Assembly (NCBI RefSeq): GCF_003856525.1
Contig: NZ_RJVQ01000006.1
Location: forward strand, 62,001-126,000
DNA length: 64,000 nt
Source: Vibrio viridaestus
GTDB lineage: Bacteria; Pseudomonadota; Gammaproteobacteria; Enterobacterales; Vibrionaceae
Direction of reading: 5' to 3'
Part shown: one piece after another, positions 35,117 through 43,714 of the stretch
How the letters are laid out: every line of letters starts with the position of its first letter
How positions within the stretch are numbered: position 1 is the first letter of the stretch
Translations under genes and position numbers: made by a program
Notes under the pieces: model-generated
The model's database searches: none
Seen by the model: the letters and a program-made list of their open reading frames with translations, nothing else
Told to the model about the DNA's origin: nothing

Positions 35117-35488
35117 ATGGCAGCTTCGGAAGGCGAACAGAGGCGTCAGTATTTTCGGTTAAGATATCCGAAAAGCGCTCGACCAGTCATTCGCGTAGAA
35201 GATAAAACGTTTTCCGTGTGTGAAAGTTCGGAAGGGGGACTGCGTGTTCTCATGGGGCAAGTTGCCAGTTTATATTGCGGCCTACGTATGTCAGCTACAG
35301 TCTCTTTGCATGATGAAAACGATGTTGATATCGAAGGATCAATCTTACGATTTGATGATAATGAAGTGGTCATCAAATTAGATAAAGGACTGAGTTTTAA
35401 AGATATGGTCTCGGAGCAGCGTTATGTAAAGCAGAAGTTTCCCAACTTCTTATCCGGCCAGAGACAAAACATTCAGTTTGCAGGTTAA
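35117..35488 (+). CDS. PilZ-domain protein (c-di-GMP binding type)
   Basis: 123 residues from the ATG at 35117 (GGAG 6 bases upstream). The RxxxR half of the PilZ motif is present (QRRQYFRLRYP). The second half, normally (D/N)xSxxG, reads ESSEGG, with Glu in place of Asp/Asn. PilZ domains bind c-di-GMP and change motility or surface traits. It is a single-domain protein with no partner nearby; it ends in a terminator. Confidence 0.85.
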   Translation: MAASEGEQRRQYFRLRYPKSARPVIRVEDKTFSVCESSEGGLRVLMGQVASLYCGLRMSATVSLHDENDVDIEGSILRFDDNEVVIKLDKGLSFKDMVSEQRYVKQKFPNFLSGQRQNIQFAG

Positions 35489-35490
35489 TA

Positions 35491-35516
35491 GAAAGGAGAG
35501 CATCGCTCTCCTTTTT
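35491..35516 (+). terminator. Rho-independent terminator after the PilZ gene
   Basis: AAAGGAGAGC (35491-35500) pairs with GCTCTCCTTT (35504-35513) across a 3-nt loop, followed by TTTTTA. The converging rarD stop is at 35524. Confidence 0.85.
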
Positions 35517-35523
35517 AATTTTA

Positions 35524-36486
35524 CTAGATGCTCTTTCGGCCCCATTTGGGTTCAATAAAAGCAAACTTGGTTTCTTTCTCTATCGCTTCAGGTAATGATA
35601 GAGAGAAGGACTGCAATACAGTAAACCGCGAAATAAACGCTTCAACAATAATAAAAAGCAAACCAATCCAAATCAGACCAAAGCTTACGACTTTCATATC
35701 ATCGAATACTTCACCAAAAACAAATACGGCTAAAACAAACTGTAATGTTGGCTCCAGATATTGAAGAAATCCGATAGTCGACATTCTTGTCCAACGTATT
35801 GCCAGTGAGAAAAATACAAGCGGTGCTAGAGTGACTGGAGCACTGCCAAGATAAAGGAAAAACGTTGTTACCCCAGAGTTGAGAGATTCTGCTCCCACTA
35901 GTACGTCTTTACCGAGAATGTAGATCAGCGCAAAGGGCGCCAGAACCAGGCACTCGACAAAAAGGCCAGAACACCAGTCGTAGCTAACTTGCTTTTTACA
36001 CCAGCTGTAAAGCGTAAAAAAGAAGGCCATTGAAAGAGCAATATAAGGCACCTGTCCAAAACATGCTACTTGGTACAACACACCGATGAGGCCCAGGAAC
36101 AGTGCAATAACTTTTCCCGATGATAGCTTTTCTTTTAATCCCCAAACTCCCATCGCCGCGATGGTTAATGGACTAATAAAAAAGCCAAGGCTCGCATCTA
36201 TAACTCTGTCGTTTGTAATGGCCCAAGTAAATGAAGACCAAGACACACACATTAGCAGAGCGGCCAATGTGCTGTATAAAAATGATTTTTTGTCTTTAAA
36301 TAACGCAGTAATGTTTGGCCATTTCTGACTAACAAAAAACAGAGCAATAGCTGTCACTGGTACTGATGCAATAATCCTTACTGCGAGTAGTTCATCCATG
36401 GGCGCACCAGGTAAATACTGGTAATACAATGGAGTAATCCCCCAAAGTAAAAAAGAAAACGTCGCAAGTACGTTGCCCAAATACAT
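35524..36486 (-). CDS. rarD: RarD-type EamA transporter
   Basis: 320 residues with about ten membrane segments. The start (GNVLATFSFLLWGITPLYYQ) and the RWTRMSTIGFLQYLEPTLQF stretch near the C-terminal half are characteristic of RarD, an EamA permease first named for chloramphenicol sensitivity. The physiological substrate is unknown. It ends with a 25-residue basic/acidic tail. It is monocistronic, convergent with the PilZ gene. Confidence 0.88.
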   Translation of the reverse strand: MYLGNVLATFSFLLWGITPLYYQYLPGAPMDELLAVRIIASVPVTAIALFFVSQKWPNITALFKDKKSFLYSTLAALLMCVSWSSFTWAITNDRVIDASLGFFISPLTIAAMGVWGLKEKLSSGKVIALFLGLIGVLYQVACFGQVPYIALSMAFFFTLYSWCKKQVSYDWCSGLFVECLVLAPFALIYILGKDVLVGAESLNSGVTTFFLYLGSAPVTLAPLVFFSLAIRWTRMSTIGFLQYLEPTLQFVLAVFVFGEVFDDMKVVSFGLIWIGLLFIIVEAFISRFTVLQSFSLSLPEAIEKETKFAFIEPKWGRKSI

Positions 36487-36868
36487 AGAAATTGTGGTCC
36501 TTTCTTGTGTGGATTTTAAACAGGAGCGCGAATTCTAAACAGTTTATATCCAATGTAAAGCCTTGAATTTTGTTTTATTCTGTAATTTTACTACGAAATT
36601 TTGTTGGTTTTATGTGACGAAAGACGCTTTACTTTTGCTATGATGCATTTTCATCACCTTGTTTTTGCTCTATTTTAAAGAACGGTATTCTGTAATAAAT
36701 GTAATTAAAAACAGTAACTTAAATTAATTAATGCGTTAATAAAAACAGTAAAATGAAATAAAAATTTTATTAGAAAAAAAATTACAAAAAACGTTGCATG
36801 TGGTGTGATTTAGATCTAATATTCTCCTCGTTGAAGAAATAAACCTACAAACTTACAGGAGATACATT
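36487..36868. promoter_or_regulatory. AT-rich promoter region of the small-protein array
   Basis: 382 bp, mostly A/T, between rarD (minus) and the first small gene (plus). Near its end is TTGCATGTG followed by GTGAT-TTAG-ATCTA (36805-36818), an 8/10 match to the FNR box TTGAT-N4-ATCAA, and a -10-like TAATAT (36817-36822). The box overlaps the -10, so it would more likely repress than activate from that start. The TTGCATGTG-plus-box combination recurs at 37886-37907. Confidence 0.4.
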
Positions 36869-37021
36869 ATGAACTTCGCAATGGGTATGAACATCATTTA
36901 TGCAGAAGAAGCTAAACGTGAACTAGCAGCCGAAAAAGCTGATCAAGCAGTTGCTTACACATTCAGTAAACCTGCTCATCGTTTTAGTCTAGTTAACATG
37001 TTTCGTGCATTGTTCCACTAA
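36869..37021 (+). CDS. Small protein, 50 aa, array member 1
   Basis: Unrecognised. Begins MNFAMGMNIIYAEEAKREL, has a charged helix (residues 12-25), a central AVAYTFSKPA and a hydrophobic/basic C-terminal end (FSLVNMFRALFH). AGGAG lies 7 bases before the ATG. Coding status is supported by three paralogues with the same N-terminus, conserved spacing and their own ribosome binding sites. The next copy starts exactly 192 bp later. No signal peptide; the C-terminal amphipathic end suggests membrane association (inference). Confidence 0.8.
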   Translation: MNFAMGMNIIYAEEAKRELAAEKADQAVAYTFSKPAHRFSLVNMFRALFH

Positions 37022-37060
37022 GATTTAAACCGAAATAAAGACATATTTGGAGATACAGCT

Positions 37061-37213
37061 ATGAACTTCGCAATGGGTATGAACGTCATTTATGCAGAAG
37101 AAGCTAAACGTGAACTAGCTGCTGAGAAAGCAGAGCAAGCTGTTGCTTACACATTCAACAAACCTGCTCATCGTTTTAGTCTAGTTAACATGTTTCGTGC
37201 ATTGTTCCACTAA
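37061..37213 (+). CDS. Small protein, 50 aa, array member 2
   Basis: Differs from member 1 at four residues only (I9V, D25E, S33N and the like), with most base changes at third codon positions (for example GCA/GCT and GCC/GCT), which indicates selection on protein. TTTGGAG is 7 bases before the ATG. The intergenic stretch before it (AGATTTAAAC... ATTTGGAGATA) is nearly repeated before member 3. Confidence 0.82.
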   Translation: MNFAMGMNVIYAEEAKRELAAEKAEQAVAYTFNKPAHRFSLVNMFRALFH

Positions 37214-37252
37214 GATTTAAACTAAAATCAAGATACATTTGGAGATATAACT

Positions 37253-37414
37253 ATGAACTACGCAATCGCAATGAACGTCATTTATGCAGAAAAAGCTCTT
37301 CGTGAAGAAGCTGCAGAAGTTGAAACTAAACGTGAAAACGAAGCTGTTGCTTATACTTTCAGCAAACCAGCTCGCAAAGGTTTCTTCAGTTTTCTAACTC
37401 AGTTATTTGCATAA
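37253..37414 (+). CDS. Small protein, 53 aa, array member 3
   Basis: A more diverged paralogue: MNYAIAMNVIYAEKALREE start, AVAYTFSKPA core kept and a different C-terminus (RKGFFSFLTQLFA), still hydrophobic with aromatic residues. TTTGGAG precedes the ATG. It starts exactly 192 bp after member 2. The long hairpin at 37514-37550 may end the three-gene transcript. Confidence 0.8.
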   Translation: MNYAIAMNVIYAEKALREEAAEVETKRENEAVAYTFSKPARKGFFSFLTQLFA

Positions 37415-37513
37415 TTAAGTTAAGAGACGCAAGGAAAGCTGCTATGAAAAATAGCAAACGCTTTAAAATAACGCCTAAGGATTAGGTCCTATCAATCTGC
37501 AAAGAGGGGGATA

Positions 37514-37560
37514 GAGAAGTAGAGTGACAACGAAGCATTATCAACTTCTCCTCATTTTTC
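37514..37560 (+). terminator. Possible terminator of the three-gene small-protein transcript
   Basis: GAGAAGT (37514-37520) and ACTTCTC (37544-37550) could pair across a 23-nt loop, followed by CTCATTTTTC. The long loop makes this weak. Confidence 0.35.
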
Positions 37561-37893
37561 TTATCGACTAGAAGACTTGTTCAAGTCTGACTTCAATTGA
37601 ATTTGGTGCACTACGATGATTAGCTCAGCAGCACCGGATTATTCCTGTAAATTACCTATCAAAACCTAATTGAAATTAAAATTTCATATTTAAATTGAAA
37701 TGAAATAAATATATTGAAATAGATCACGTAAGCCGATATTATTGGCTTGTTCGTATTGGTAATAAAATTACTTTATTGTTTTGAGTTTAAATCAGACTTA
37801 ACGACTAATTCAGTACGTCATAAACTAGACTTAGAATGCGCATTTTTACTTAATTTTTCTATGTTATAGATGCGTAAAACTAGATTGCATGTG

Positions 37894-37907
37894 TTGATTT
37901 TAATCAA
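37894..37907. promoter_or_regulatory. FNR-type binding site (perfect consensus)
   Basis: TTGAT-TTTA-ATCAA matches all ten fixed bases of the FNR box, bound by the oxygen-sensing regulator FNR under anaerobiosis. It is preceded by TTGCATGTG, as is the weaker box before array member 1. The first open frame downstream is the hydrophobic one at 37975-38130, and then array member 4. Confidence 0.6.
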
Positions 37908-37974
37908 AAGAAATACACGTCATGTAAATTAATTGTATTCTGCTAATATCTAGTAATTTAAGTGCTTTAATGAA

Positions 37975-38130
37975 CTGGGTAATGAAAATCTTCTTCTCAA
38001 TTTTATCGCTTTTTTGGTCGGTTTTGGCTTCTTTATCGCATTACATATCGTAATTGGTGTTGGGAGTATCATAACTCCGTCTTTAGTGAAAAAAACTTCT
38101 AATTTAATCCTTTCAAATTCAATGAAATAA
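37975..38130 (+). pseudogene. Possible small membrane protein or remnant without a standard start
   Basis: An open frame of about 50 codons gives a hydrophobic stretch (FIAFLVGFGFFIALHIVIGV) then a polar tail ending in NSMK and TAA. No ATG/GTG/TTG with a ribosome binding site starts it; a CTG at 37975 is the only early option. An overlapping ATG frame at 37982 gives a 23-residue peptide instead. It may be a decayed gene, a frameshift at the T6 run near 38010, or chance. Confidence 0.25.
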
Positions 38131-38255
38131 ATAATCCAAAAGAAATTTAATTACAATATATATTGCATTTAATGTGACAATTGTCTAAAATTTACACCAT
38201 AAAGTGAAAGTAAATTTCACAAAGAGAGTTTAAAAAAATCTATGAGGAGATACAC

Positions 38256-38414
38256 ATGTACTATGCAATGGCAATGAATGTAATGTACGCAGAAGAAGCG
38301 AAAAGAGAAATTGAAGCAGAAAAAAATGCATCAATGTCTATCTATGATCGTCGTCGTCATGAGAAAGAAGTGAACGTAAGTATGTGGCAATTTATTGGAC
38401 TGCTGTTTATCTAA
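38256..38414 (+). CDS. Small protein, 52 aa, array member 4
   Basis: Starts MYYAMAMNVMYAEEAKREI, the same N-terminal block as the other three members, then diverges: a basic middle (YDRRRHEKE) and a short hydrophobic end (MWQFIGLLFI). GAGGAG lies 8 bases before the ATG. Upstream is TGTGAC-AATT-GTCTAAA, which shares the GTGA-N6-TCTA pattern found before member 1. It is transcribed separately from members 1-3. Confidence 0.78.
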   Translation: MYYAMAMNVMYAEEAKREIEAEKNASMSIYDRRRHEKEVNVSMWQFIGLLFI

Positions 38415-38819
38415 TCCGAAAAACCATAATAATTAAGCCTGACAAACGAAAGTTGGCTATTGAATTTTTACCAAAGTACCCCTAAACAGTAACCACGACA
38501 TAGGATGTTCGTGGACTTATTAAAGTTATAATTTGTCGCCATCTGGCGATAATTCCTCTCTATAATTTGAGTTCCATTCCGTTACTCACCTAAAGTCTTA
38601 TCTTATCTTACTTTTATTACTCAAAAACTATGTACCCGATCCTCGTGAACATGTAGGATGCAGGTTATTAATTGCATACAAATCATGCAGAAAAGACAAT
38701 ATTATGTGAAATCGCAAAATGTAAACAATTTGCACTTAATATTGGCACGGAATTAGTCTGGGAATTAGTGTATCGTACTCGCAACCAATCAAGTTTAGCG
38801 ACGAGAACGTGGAGAGATC
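38415..38819. other. Intergenic region with two short perfect hairpins
   Basis: 405 bp. CCACGA/TCGTGG arms (38493-38514) and TCGCCA-TC-TGGCGA (38536-38549) are inverted repeats without good T-runs. TGGCACG at 38743 is followed by a poor -12 element. The end should hold the promoter of the gene at 38820. No gene seen. Confidence 0.4.
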
Positions 38820-39926
38820 ATGAATAAAGGCGTCATTGGCGGAATTGCAGCCGTAGTTATTGTTGGTGGAGCATTCGCCGCGAATAGCGTAATGAACAGT
38901 AAAGCAGAAGAAGCTGTTCAAAATTTGATTGCAGATGCCAATCAAAAGTCGGTAAGTCAGGTAGGGAAATTATCTACAGAGCAAGTGAGTTGTAGTGTGT
39001 TGTTTGATGACAGTTGTTCATTGAGCGGAGTCCAATTTAGTAATTACGAGAACCCACAGCAATCGTTCAAAGTCGATATGTTGACCATCTCTGGGATTAA
39101 ATCTTATCTTGCTGCAGCATCTGAAGGGAGTGACCACGCACTGCCGATGGGTAAGACCAATGTAGGTTTGACACTAAAAGGGATAAGCTCACTTGATGGT
39201 AAAACATTAAATGATGTGATCGCGACAGAAAGTCCTAAGTTCTATTCTGCGTTGACTGACGATATTAAAACCGCCTTAGTTGATAATGCGTTTCACATTC
39301 AGGCGAATGTTAATAACGATGTTTCAAGTTCTCGTTTTATCTCTGATGATGACGTGACCCTACGTTTTGATAACTTACCACTGTCATTCAAAGCTCAGGT
39401 CAAATACACCTATAATGGTGATATGGCGATCTTAAATGACCCGAAAGCAGCAATGAAAAATCAGGCCAATATTATCGGCTTATTGAGTAACTTTACGGTC
39501 AACAACCTTTCTGTTGCGGTTGAACAGGGACAATATATGTTCACTGACGTGTTCCACGGATTCTATATCAACTATATTGATCGTTGTAATGATGCTGAAC
39601 GTTGCACTAAACGCAGCAATCAACCGTTCCCTGAGCCATACAATACATACGAAAAACCTCTGACGTCTGAAGAGTTTGAAGATGCTTTAGTCAAAGTTGT
39701 TGATAGTAAGCAGGGCGACATTTATCAGCAGTTTGAGCGTATTGCAAGCCGTTCTATCTTTACTCCTGAAGAGCTACATAAAATTGCTCAGTTTATTGTT
39801 AAAGGTGATACCACTATGACGATTAAATTGACCAATAAAAATGACGCACCAGTGATAGGGTTCGCTGATGTGATTGGGCGAGGAATGAAGTCACTGCGTA
39901 GCAAAGTGGATGTTGAGATTCAGTAA
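38820..39926 (+). CDS. Membrane-anchored or exported protein of unknown function, 368 aa
   Basis: Not recognised as a known family. Residues 5-22 form a single hydrophobic segment (GVIGGIAAVVIVGGAFA) acting as signal anchor; the rest (about 340 residues) is polar and probably periplasmic. Two close pairs of cysteines (CSVLFDDSC near 61-69, CNDAERC near 260-266) could form disulfides. The overall look recalls YdgA/DUF945-type proteins but similarity is not clear enough to assign. GGAGAG precedes the ATG; a terminator follows. Confidence 0.75.
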   Translation: MNKGVIGGIAAVVIVGGAFAANSVMNSKAEEAVQNLIADANQKSVSQVGKLSTEQVSCSVLFDDSCSLSGVQFSNYENPQQSFKVDMLTISGIKSYLAAASEGSDHALPMGKTNVGLTLKGISSLDGKTLNDVIATESPKFYSALTDDIKTALVDNAFHIQANVNNDVSSSRFISDDDVTLRFDNLPLSFKAQVKYTYNGDMAILNDPKAAMKNQANIIGLLSNFTVNNLSVAVEQGQYMFTDVFHGFYINYIDRCNDAERCTKRSNQPFPEPYNTYEKPLTSEEFEDALVKVVDSKQGDIYQQFERIASRSIFTPEELHKIAQFIVKGDTTMTIKLTNKNDAPVIGFADVIGRGMKSLRSKVDVEIQ

Positions 39927-39956
39927 TCGTTAACTACCAATTAGAAAAAGCAACTG

Positions 39957-39979
39957 GGCGCCAATATGGCGCCTTTTTT
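39957..39979 (+). terminator. Rho-independent terminator
   Basis: GGCGCC-AATAT-GGCGCC followed by six T residues, directly after the 38820 gene. Confidence 0.88.
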
Positions 39980-40030
39980 ATGCGTTTAGTTTACCTTAAT
40001 TAGCAAATGATAAAAATTTTCATATCCAAC

Positions 40031-40044
40031 TTGATGTAGATCAA
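40031..40044. promoter_or_regulatory. FNR-type binding site upstream of the chemoreceptor
   Basis: TTGAT-GTAG-ATCAA, a perfect ten-base match to the FNR box, 110 bp before the chemoreceptor start and after the previous gene's terminator. TATTAT and TAATAT hexamers follow at 40061 and 40078 as possible -10 elements; spacing does not decide between activation and repression. Confidence 0.6.
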
Positions 40045-40154
40045 TTGAGTGCAATCTATCTATTATCAAGGGTGTACTAATATAAAAGCTGGTCGATAAA
40101 GAAATACATTCGTAGCGAATAATTGATAATTATTTCAATAAGTAAAGGTGTATC

Positions 40155-41801
40155 ATGAAGAGCATCAGCGTCCGGCTTAAAATTGTATCTATTCTTACTA
40201 TTCTCGCATTTATCATTCTGGGATATTTCGGTATTTCAGGGATGCGAGAGTCTTCTCATTCAATTGAAAATCTCTATAGCCAAGGGATGCAACATTCGAT
40301 TCGCTCGGGAAAAATTCTTAATAGCTTAGGGGGGGCAAGAAGTTCTTTGCTGCTCGCGTTCCAACACGATCCCAGCTCTCCATTAGCAAAAATGCATGAC
40401 CATCCATTATCCAAGCATATTGACGACGTCAAGCATGCTCTAAGTGTTTTGCACTCGATTGTTGATAATGAACTCCTAGCTTCTAAGTTGTCATCATCGG
40501 AGAGAACCTTGGTGAATACTCTTGCCAGTAATCTGGATAACATTACTAAGCAAGGATTTGAACCAGCTATAGAAGCGTTGCAGAAAGAAGACTATCTTGA
40601 TGCGAATAAACTATTACTGCAGAAAATTAATCCTATATTCGTCCAAATAGAAAATGAAGCTAACCTCTTTCTCGATGATCAAATCAAAGAGGGAAAAGCG
40701 ACGTTTATCGAGTCACAGCAAACGTCACAACGATTTGATTGGATTTTTGGTATTACGACAGCAATTTCTTTGGTCATTATTATGACCATCTCAGCTCGGG
40801 TCAGTCGTCGGGTTATCAATGCATCGCATATACTTGAAAATACAGCGACCGCTATTGCGAACGGGGATTTGACGCAGCACATCAAAATTACCAGTACGGA
40901 CGAGTTCTCGCACATCGCGCAAAATGTAAACCGAATTACAGAGAAGTTTCGGCATGTCGTTGACACCAATCGGATCTCTATCGAACAAATAGCGAGTTCT
41001 GCTGAAGAAAGCTCAGCCGTCGCGATTCAAACGCAGAAAAATGTCTCTGAGCAACAGGGGCAAACTCAGCAAATAGCCGCGGCGATTCATGAGTTTAATG
41101 CGACAGTACACGAGGTTGCTCAAAGTGCAGCCGCTGCAGCAGAAGCGTCCGATAATGCGGATAAAGCCGCTGAACGGGGACAAGGTGTTGTTCAAGATAG
41201 CATGATGATGATTGAGAGTCTTTCTGCGGAAATGCAGGAAGCGGTTAAAGCAATGCATCAACTGGCGGCTCATTCAGAAGAAATTGGTGGTGTAGTTGAT
41301 GTCATTCAGGGGATATCAGAACAAACCAATCTGCTGGCATTGAATGCTGCAATTGAGGCTGCAAGAGCGGGGGAATTTGGGCGTGGGTTCGCTGTGGTTG
41401 CGGATGAAGTGAGAACTCTTGCGAGTCGTACACAAAATTCGACTCAGGAAATTCTGCAGATGGTACAGCGCCTCCAAGATGGCAGTCGAACAACAACGGA
41501 CAAATTGGAAAAAGGTGCAGAAAATGCGCATGCAACCGTAGAAAAAGCTCGGGTTGCTGCCGAGGCGTTGGTTGAAATTGCGCGAAGTGTGGATCTGATT
41601 AATTCAATGAATACCCAAATCGCGACAGCGGCAGAAGAGCAAACGTCGGTAACTGAAGAGATAAATCAAAACATCACTGCCATCAGTGACATTTCTAATG
41701 AGACTGCGGCTGGAGCTGAACAAAGTACTCGAGCCACAGAAGAATTAGCCTCACTATCTGAGACGCTACGCAATGAAATTTCAACCTATAAACTGGCGTG
41801 A
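40155..41801 (+). CDS. Methyl-accepting chemotaxis protein
   Basis: 548 residues: transmembrane segment 1 at about 9-30, a periplasmic four-helix-bundle-like ligand domain to about 190, transmembrane segment 2 at about 193-213, a HAMP linker, and the cytoplasmic signalling domain with the invariant hairpin tip ([20 protein letters not shown]). It senses a ligand in the periplasm and controls CheA. No C-terminal CheR pentapeptide is visible. A perfect FNR box upstream suggests oxygen-dependent expression; the ligand is unknown. Confidence 0.92.
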   Translation: MKSISVRLKIVSILTILAFIILGYFGISGMRESSHSIENLYSQGMQHSIRSGKILNSLGGARSSLLLAFQHDPSSPLAKMHDHPLSKHIDDVKHALSVLHSIVDNELLASKLSSSERTLVNTLASNLDNITKQGFEPAIEALQKEDYLDANKLLLQKINPIFVQIENEANLFLDDQIKEGKATFIESQQTSQRFDWIFGITTAISLVIIMTISARVSRRVINASHILENTATAIANGDLTQHIKITSTDEFSHIAQNVNRITEKFRHVVDTNRISIEQIASSAEESSAVAIQTQKNVSEQQGQTQQIAAAIHEFNATVHEVAQSAAAAAEASDNADKAAERGQGVVQDSMMMIESLSAEMQEAVKAMHQLAAHSEEIGGVVDVIQGISEQTNLLALNAAIEAARAGEFGRGFAVVADEVRTLASRTQNSTQEILQMVQRLQDGSRTTTDKLEKGAENAHATVEKARVAAEALVEIARSVDLINSMNTQIATAAEEQTSVTEEINQNITAISDISNETAAGAEQSTRATEELASLSETLRNEISTYKLA

Positions 41802-41821
41802 TAACGTCTTATGTGGATAAT

Positions 41822-42991
41822 TTACCTTAGTAAAAACGCTCTCAACCGTTCTAAAGCAATGGCGAGTTTGTCATGACTCGCCCCATAACAAAGACGCAGA
41901 TGACCACTTCCTGCTTGCCCAAATGCTTCTCCTGGTGCGACGCCAACTTTGGCCTGCTTGATCATATCGAGAATAAAGGGCTCACTGTTTTCAGGAAGAC
42001 CTTCGACTTTGAGAAAAGCATAAAAGGTGGCAGGCATATCGTATAGGGTGACACCATCAATTCCACTGAGTGATGTTTTGACCATGTCCCGAGATTGTCT
42101 GAATCTTTCCAGTGTCAAATGTAGAAACTGATCACCCTGAGTTATGGCGGCATACCCAGCAGCCTGTACAAATGCTGGAGCACAAGAGACATTGAATTCA
42201 ATTAACTTGGTTATGGTCGGACGCAGAGCATGCGGAAGCGTTAGCCATCCCAAGCGCCAGCCTGTCATACACCAAGCTTTAGAGAAACTGTTACAGATAA
42301 TAATGCGATCCGATTCTTCAAGGTACTCGGCAAAGGAAGGTGCAGCCAAACCTTCATAAACATGGCGACTGTATACTTCGTCAGAAAGTATCCATAATCC
42401 CGTTTTGCGTGACAGTTTTACTAAGTCGCGTATTTGCTGATCATCAGCCATCCATCCGGTTGGATTATTTGGAGAGTTTATAATCAATGCTCTGGCGTCT
42501 TTCGCTGCTATCTTAAGTTGCTCGATATCCAGTTCAAATCGACCATCTTTTTGTGTCAGCGGGAATTCGATGACCTCGGCATTTAACAGTCTTGGTATTG
42601 CCATCAGTGTTGGAAACGCAGGCGTAATGACGACCACTTTGTCTTTGGGTTTGAGTACTGTTTGTGCTGCGAGCATGACTGCATTGGTTCCTGACACCGT
42701 GACGACGATATTGTCTTCATCAAAGGTATTATTAAAAAGGTGACTTTGATAATCGGCCAGAGCCCTTCTTAGTGCAGGCATACCGTTATTGGGAGTATAG
42801 AGAGTTTGTCCCTGATTAAGACTATCGAACGCAGCCTGACGAATAAATTCTGGGGTAACAATGTCCGATTCACCAAACCAAAGAGGAATAACATCTTGTT
42901 GCGTCATACCAAAATTAGCGATGGTTCGAATAGACGATTCGGAGAGGGTTTGAGCGATAGGGCTTATATCATCATGAGCTGACAGCATCAT
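41822..42991 (-). CDS. Class I/II PLP aminotransferase (aspartate aminotransferase family)
   Basis: 389 residues from the ATG at 42991 (AAGGAG 4 bases upstream; the next codon is also ATG and equally possible). PLP lysine in NSFSKAWCMTGW, with SPNNPTG and SDEVYSRHVYEG motifs. Subfamily I-gamma-like enzyme acting on an amino acid and 2-oxoglutarate. It lies 91 bp downstream of the MarR gene on the same strand and may belong to its regulon. An aromatic amino-acid transaminase feeding indole-3-acetate metabolism is possible, but only by context. Confidence 0.85.
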   Translation of the reverse strand: MMLSAHDDISPIAQTLSESSIRTIANFGMTQQDVIPLWFGESDIVTPEFIRQAAFDSLNQGQTLYTPNNGMPALRRALADYQSHLFNNTFDEDNIVVTVSGTNAVMLAAQTVLKPKDKVVVITPAFPTLMAIPRLLNAEVIEFPLTQKDGRFELDIEQLKIAAKDARALIINSPNNPTGWMADDQQIRDLVKLSRKTGLWILSDEVYSRHVYEGLAAPSFAEYLEESDRIIICNSFSKAWCMTGWRLGWLTLPHALRPTITKLIEFNVSCAPAFVQAAGYAAITQGDQFLHLTLERFRQSRDMVKTSLSGIDGVTLYDMPATFYAFLKVEGLPENSEPFILDMIKQAKVGVAPGEAFGQAGSGHLRLCYGASHDKLAIALERLRAFLLR

Positions 42992-43082
42992 AGAACTCCT
43001 TGTTACTATGCCGCTAAATAATAGAGTGAGTGTACACTCTACTATCCACAATCAACTCGTTGATGACAATGGTTTTTCAGTC

Positions 43083-43562
43083 TTACTCGGGCAAATTGGC
43101 AAATAACTGTTCGAGTAATTTGTTAAGGCGTTTGATCTGTGCTTCGGTAATGCCTTTAAAGCTCTGTTTAAAAAGCGGTTCAGTGATATGTTGAATATCA
43201 CTCAGCGCACTCAGACCTTTTTCTGTTATCAACACCAGTGTCACTCGACCATCTTCCACACTCACTTGTGTTTCAACAAGACCGTCATCTTTCATTCTTT
43301 GGATGATTTTGGTCACTGTCGGTAACTTAGCGATAGAGTGCTGAGCAATTTCAGAAACGCTGCATAATCCTTCTTGCTTGAGTGTGGCCAGAATACGCCA
43401 GCGAGGAACGTCGAGATTAACCTTTTTCAGGTATTTTTCCATTGCCTGAATATAGCGACCGTGAACTTGAGCTAACCAGTAAAAAGGGAAATCCTCTTTC
43501 TGAAAATCATCACTGGAAGGATTGTATCTGTGATTTCTCGATACTTTGGTTTTCTGTGTCAT
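43083..43562 (-). CDS. MarR-family regulator (candidate IacR)
   Basis: 159 residues with a winged helix-turn-helix (CSVSEIAQHSIAKLPTVTKIIQRM around 67-90 and the DGRVTLVLIT wing). A MarR-type IacR controls iac genes in Pseudomonas and Acinetobacter, and this is the only MarR gene in the window, about 7.5 kb from iacA and across the liv operon. It is therefore a candidate for the IAA regulator, but could equally control the aminotransferase or aldolase genes beside it. Confidence 0.85.
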   Translation of the reverse strand: MTQKTKVSRNHRYNPSSDDFQKEDFPFYWLAQVHGRYIQAMEKYLKKVNLDVPRWRILATLKQEGLCSVSEIAQHSIAKLPTVTKIIQRMKDDGLVETQVSVEDGRVTLVLITEKGLSALSDIQHITEPLFKQSFKGITEAQIKRLNKLLEQLFANLPE

Positions 43563-43714
43563 TAGTTAGCCTTGTACGAATTACAACTGGAAACAGGTCG
43601 ATATAATAGATTCGAAACAAATAATATACAATTCAAGGCGAAATGACGACTTAAACGAGCAGCACCAGAGCAAATTCTGGTGCTGAATTGGGGGAGAGTT
43701 AAAGGGAGTATTAC

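Larger units (their letters stand above)
37415..38255. other. 841-bp non-coding-looking stretch inside the small-protein array
   Basis: AT-rich region between members 3 and 4. It contains a 13-codon open frame at 37444-37485 (starts MKNSKRFK, AAGGA upstream; weak), a GAGAAGT/ACTTCTC long-loop hairpin followed by TTTTTC (37514-37560), a 7-bp palindrome AGACTTG-TT-CAAGTCT (37573-37588), an FNR-like TTGAA-ATAG-ATCAC (37714-37727), a perfect FNR box at 37894-37907 and a hydrophobic open frame at 37975-38130. No larger gene is seen. Confidence 0.5.

Noticed and set aside
37444-37485. A 13-codon frame starting MKNSKRFK between array members 3 and 4
   Set aside because: Very short, unconserved to my eye and without the N-terminal block of the array; possible leader peptide, but unsupported.
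37617-37645. A stretch resembling a tRNA D-arm (TTAGCTCAGCAGCACC)
   Set aside because: No acceptor stem, anticodon arm or TTCGA-type T-arm follows; it is only a chance match.
38743-38758. TGGCACG as a possible sigma-54 -24 box upstream of the 38820 gene
   Set aside because: The matching -12 position lacks the TTGC-like box found at the two qrr promoters, and no enhancer site is seen.
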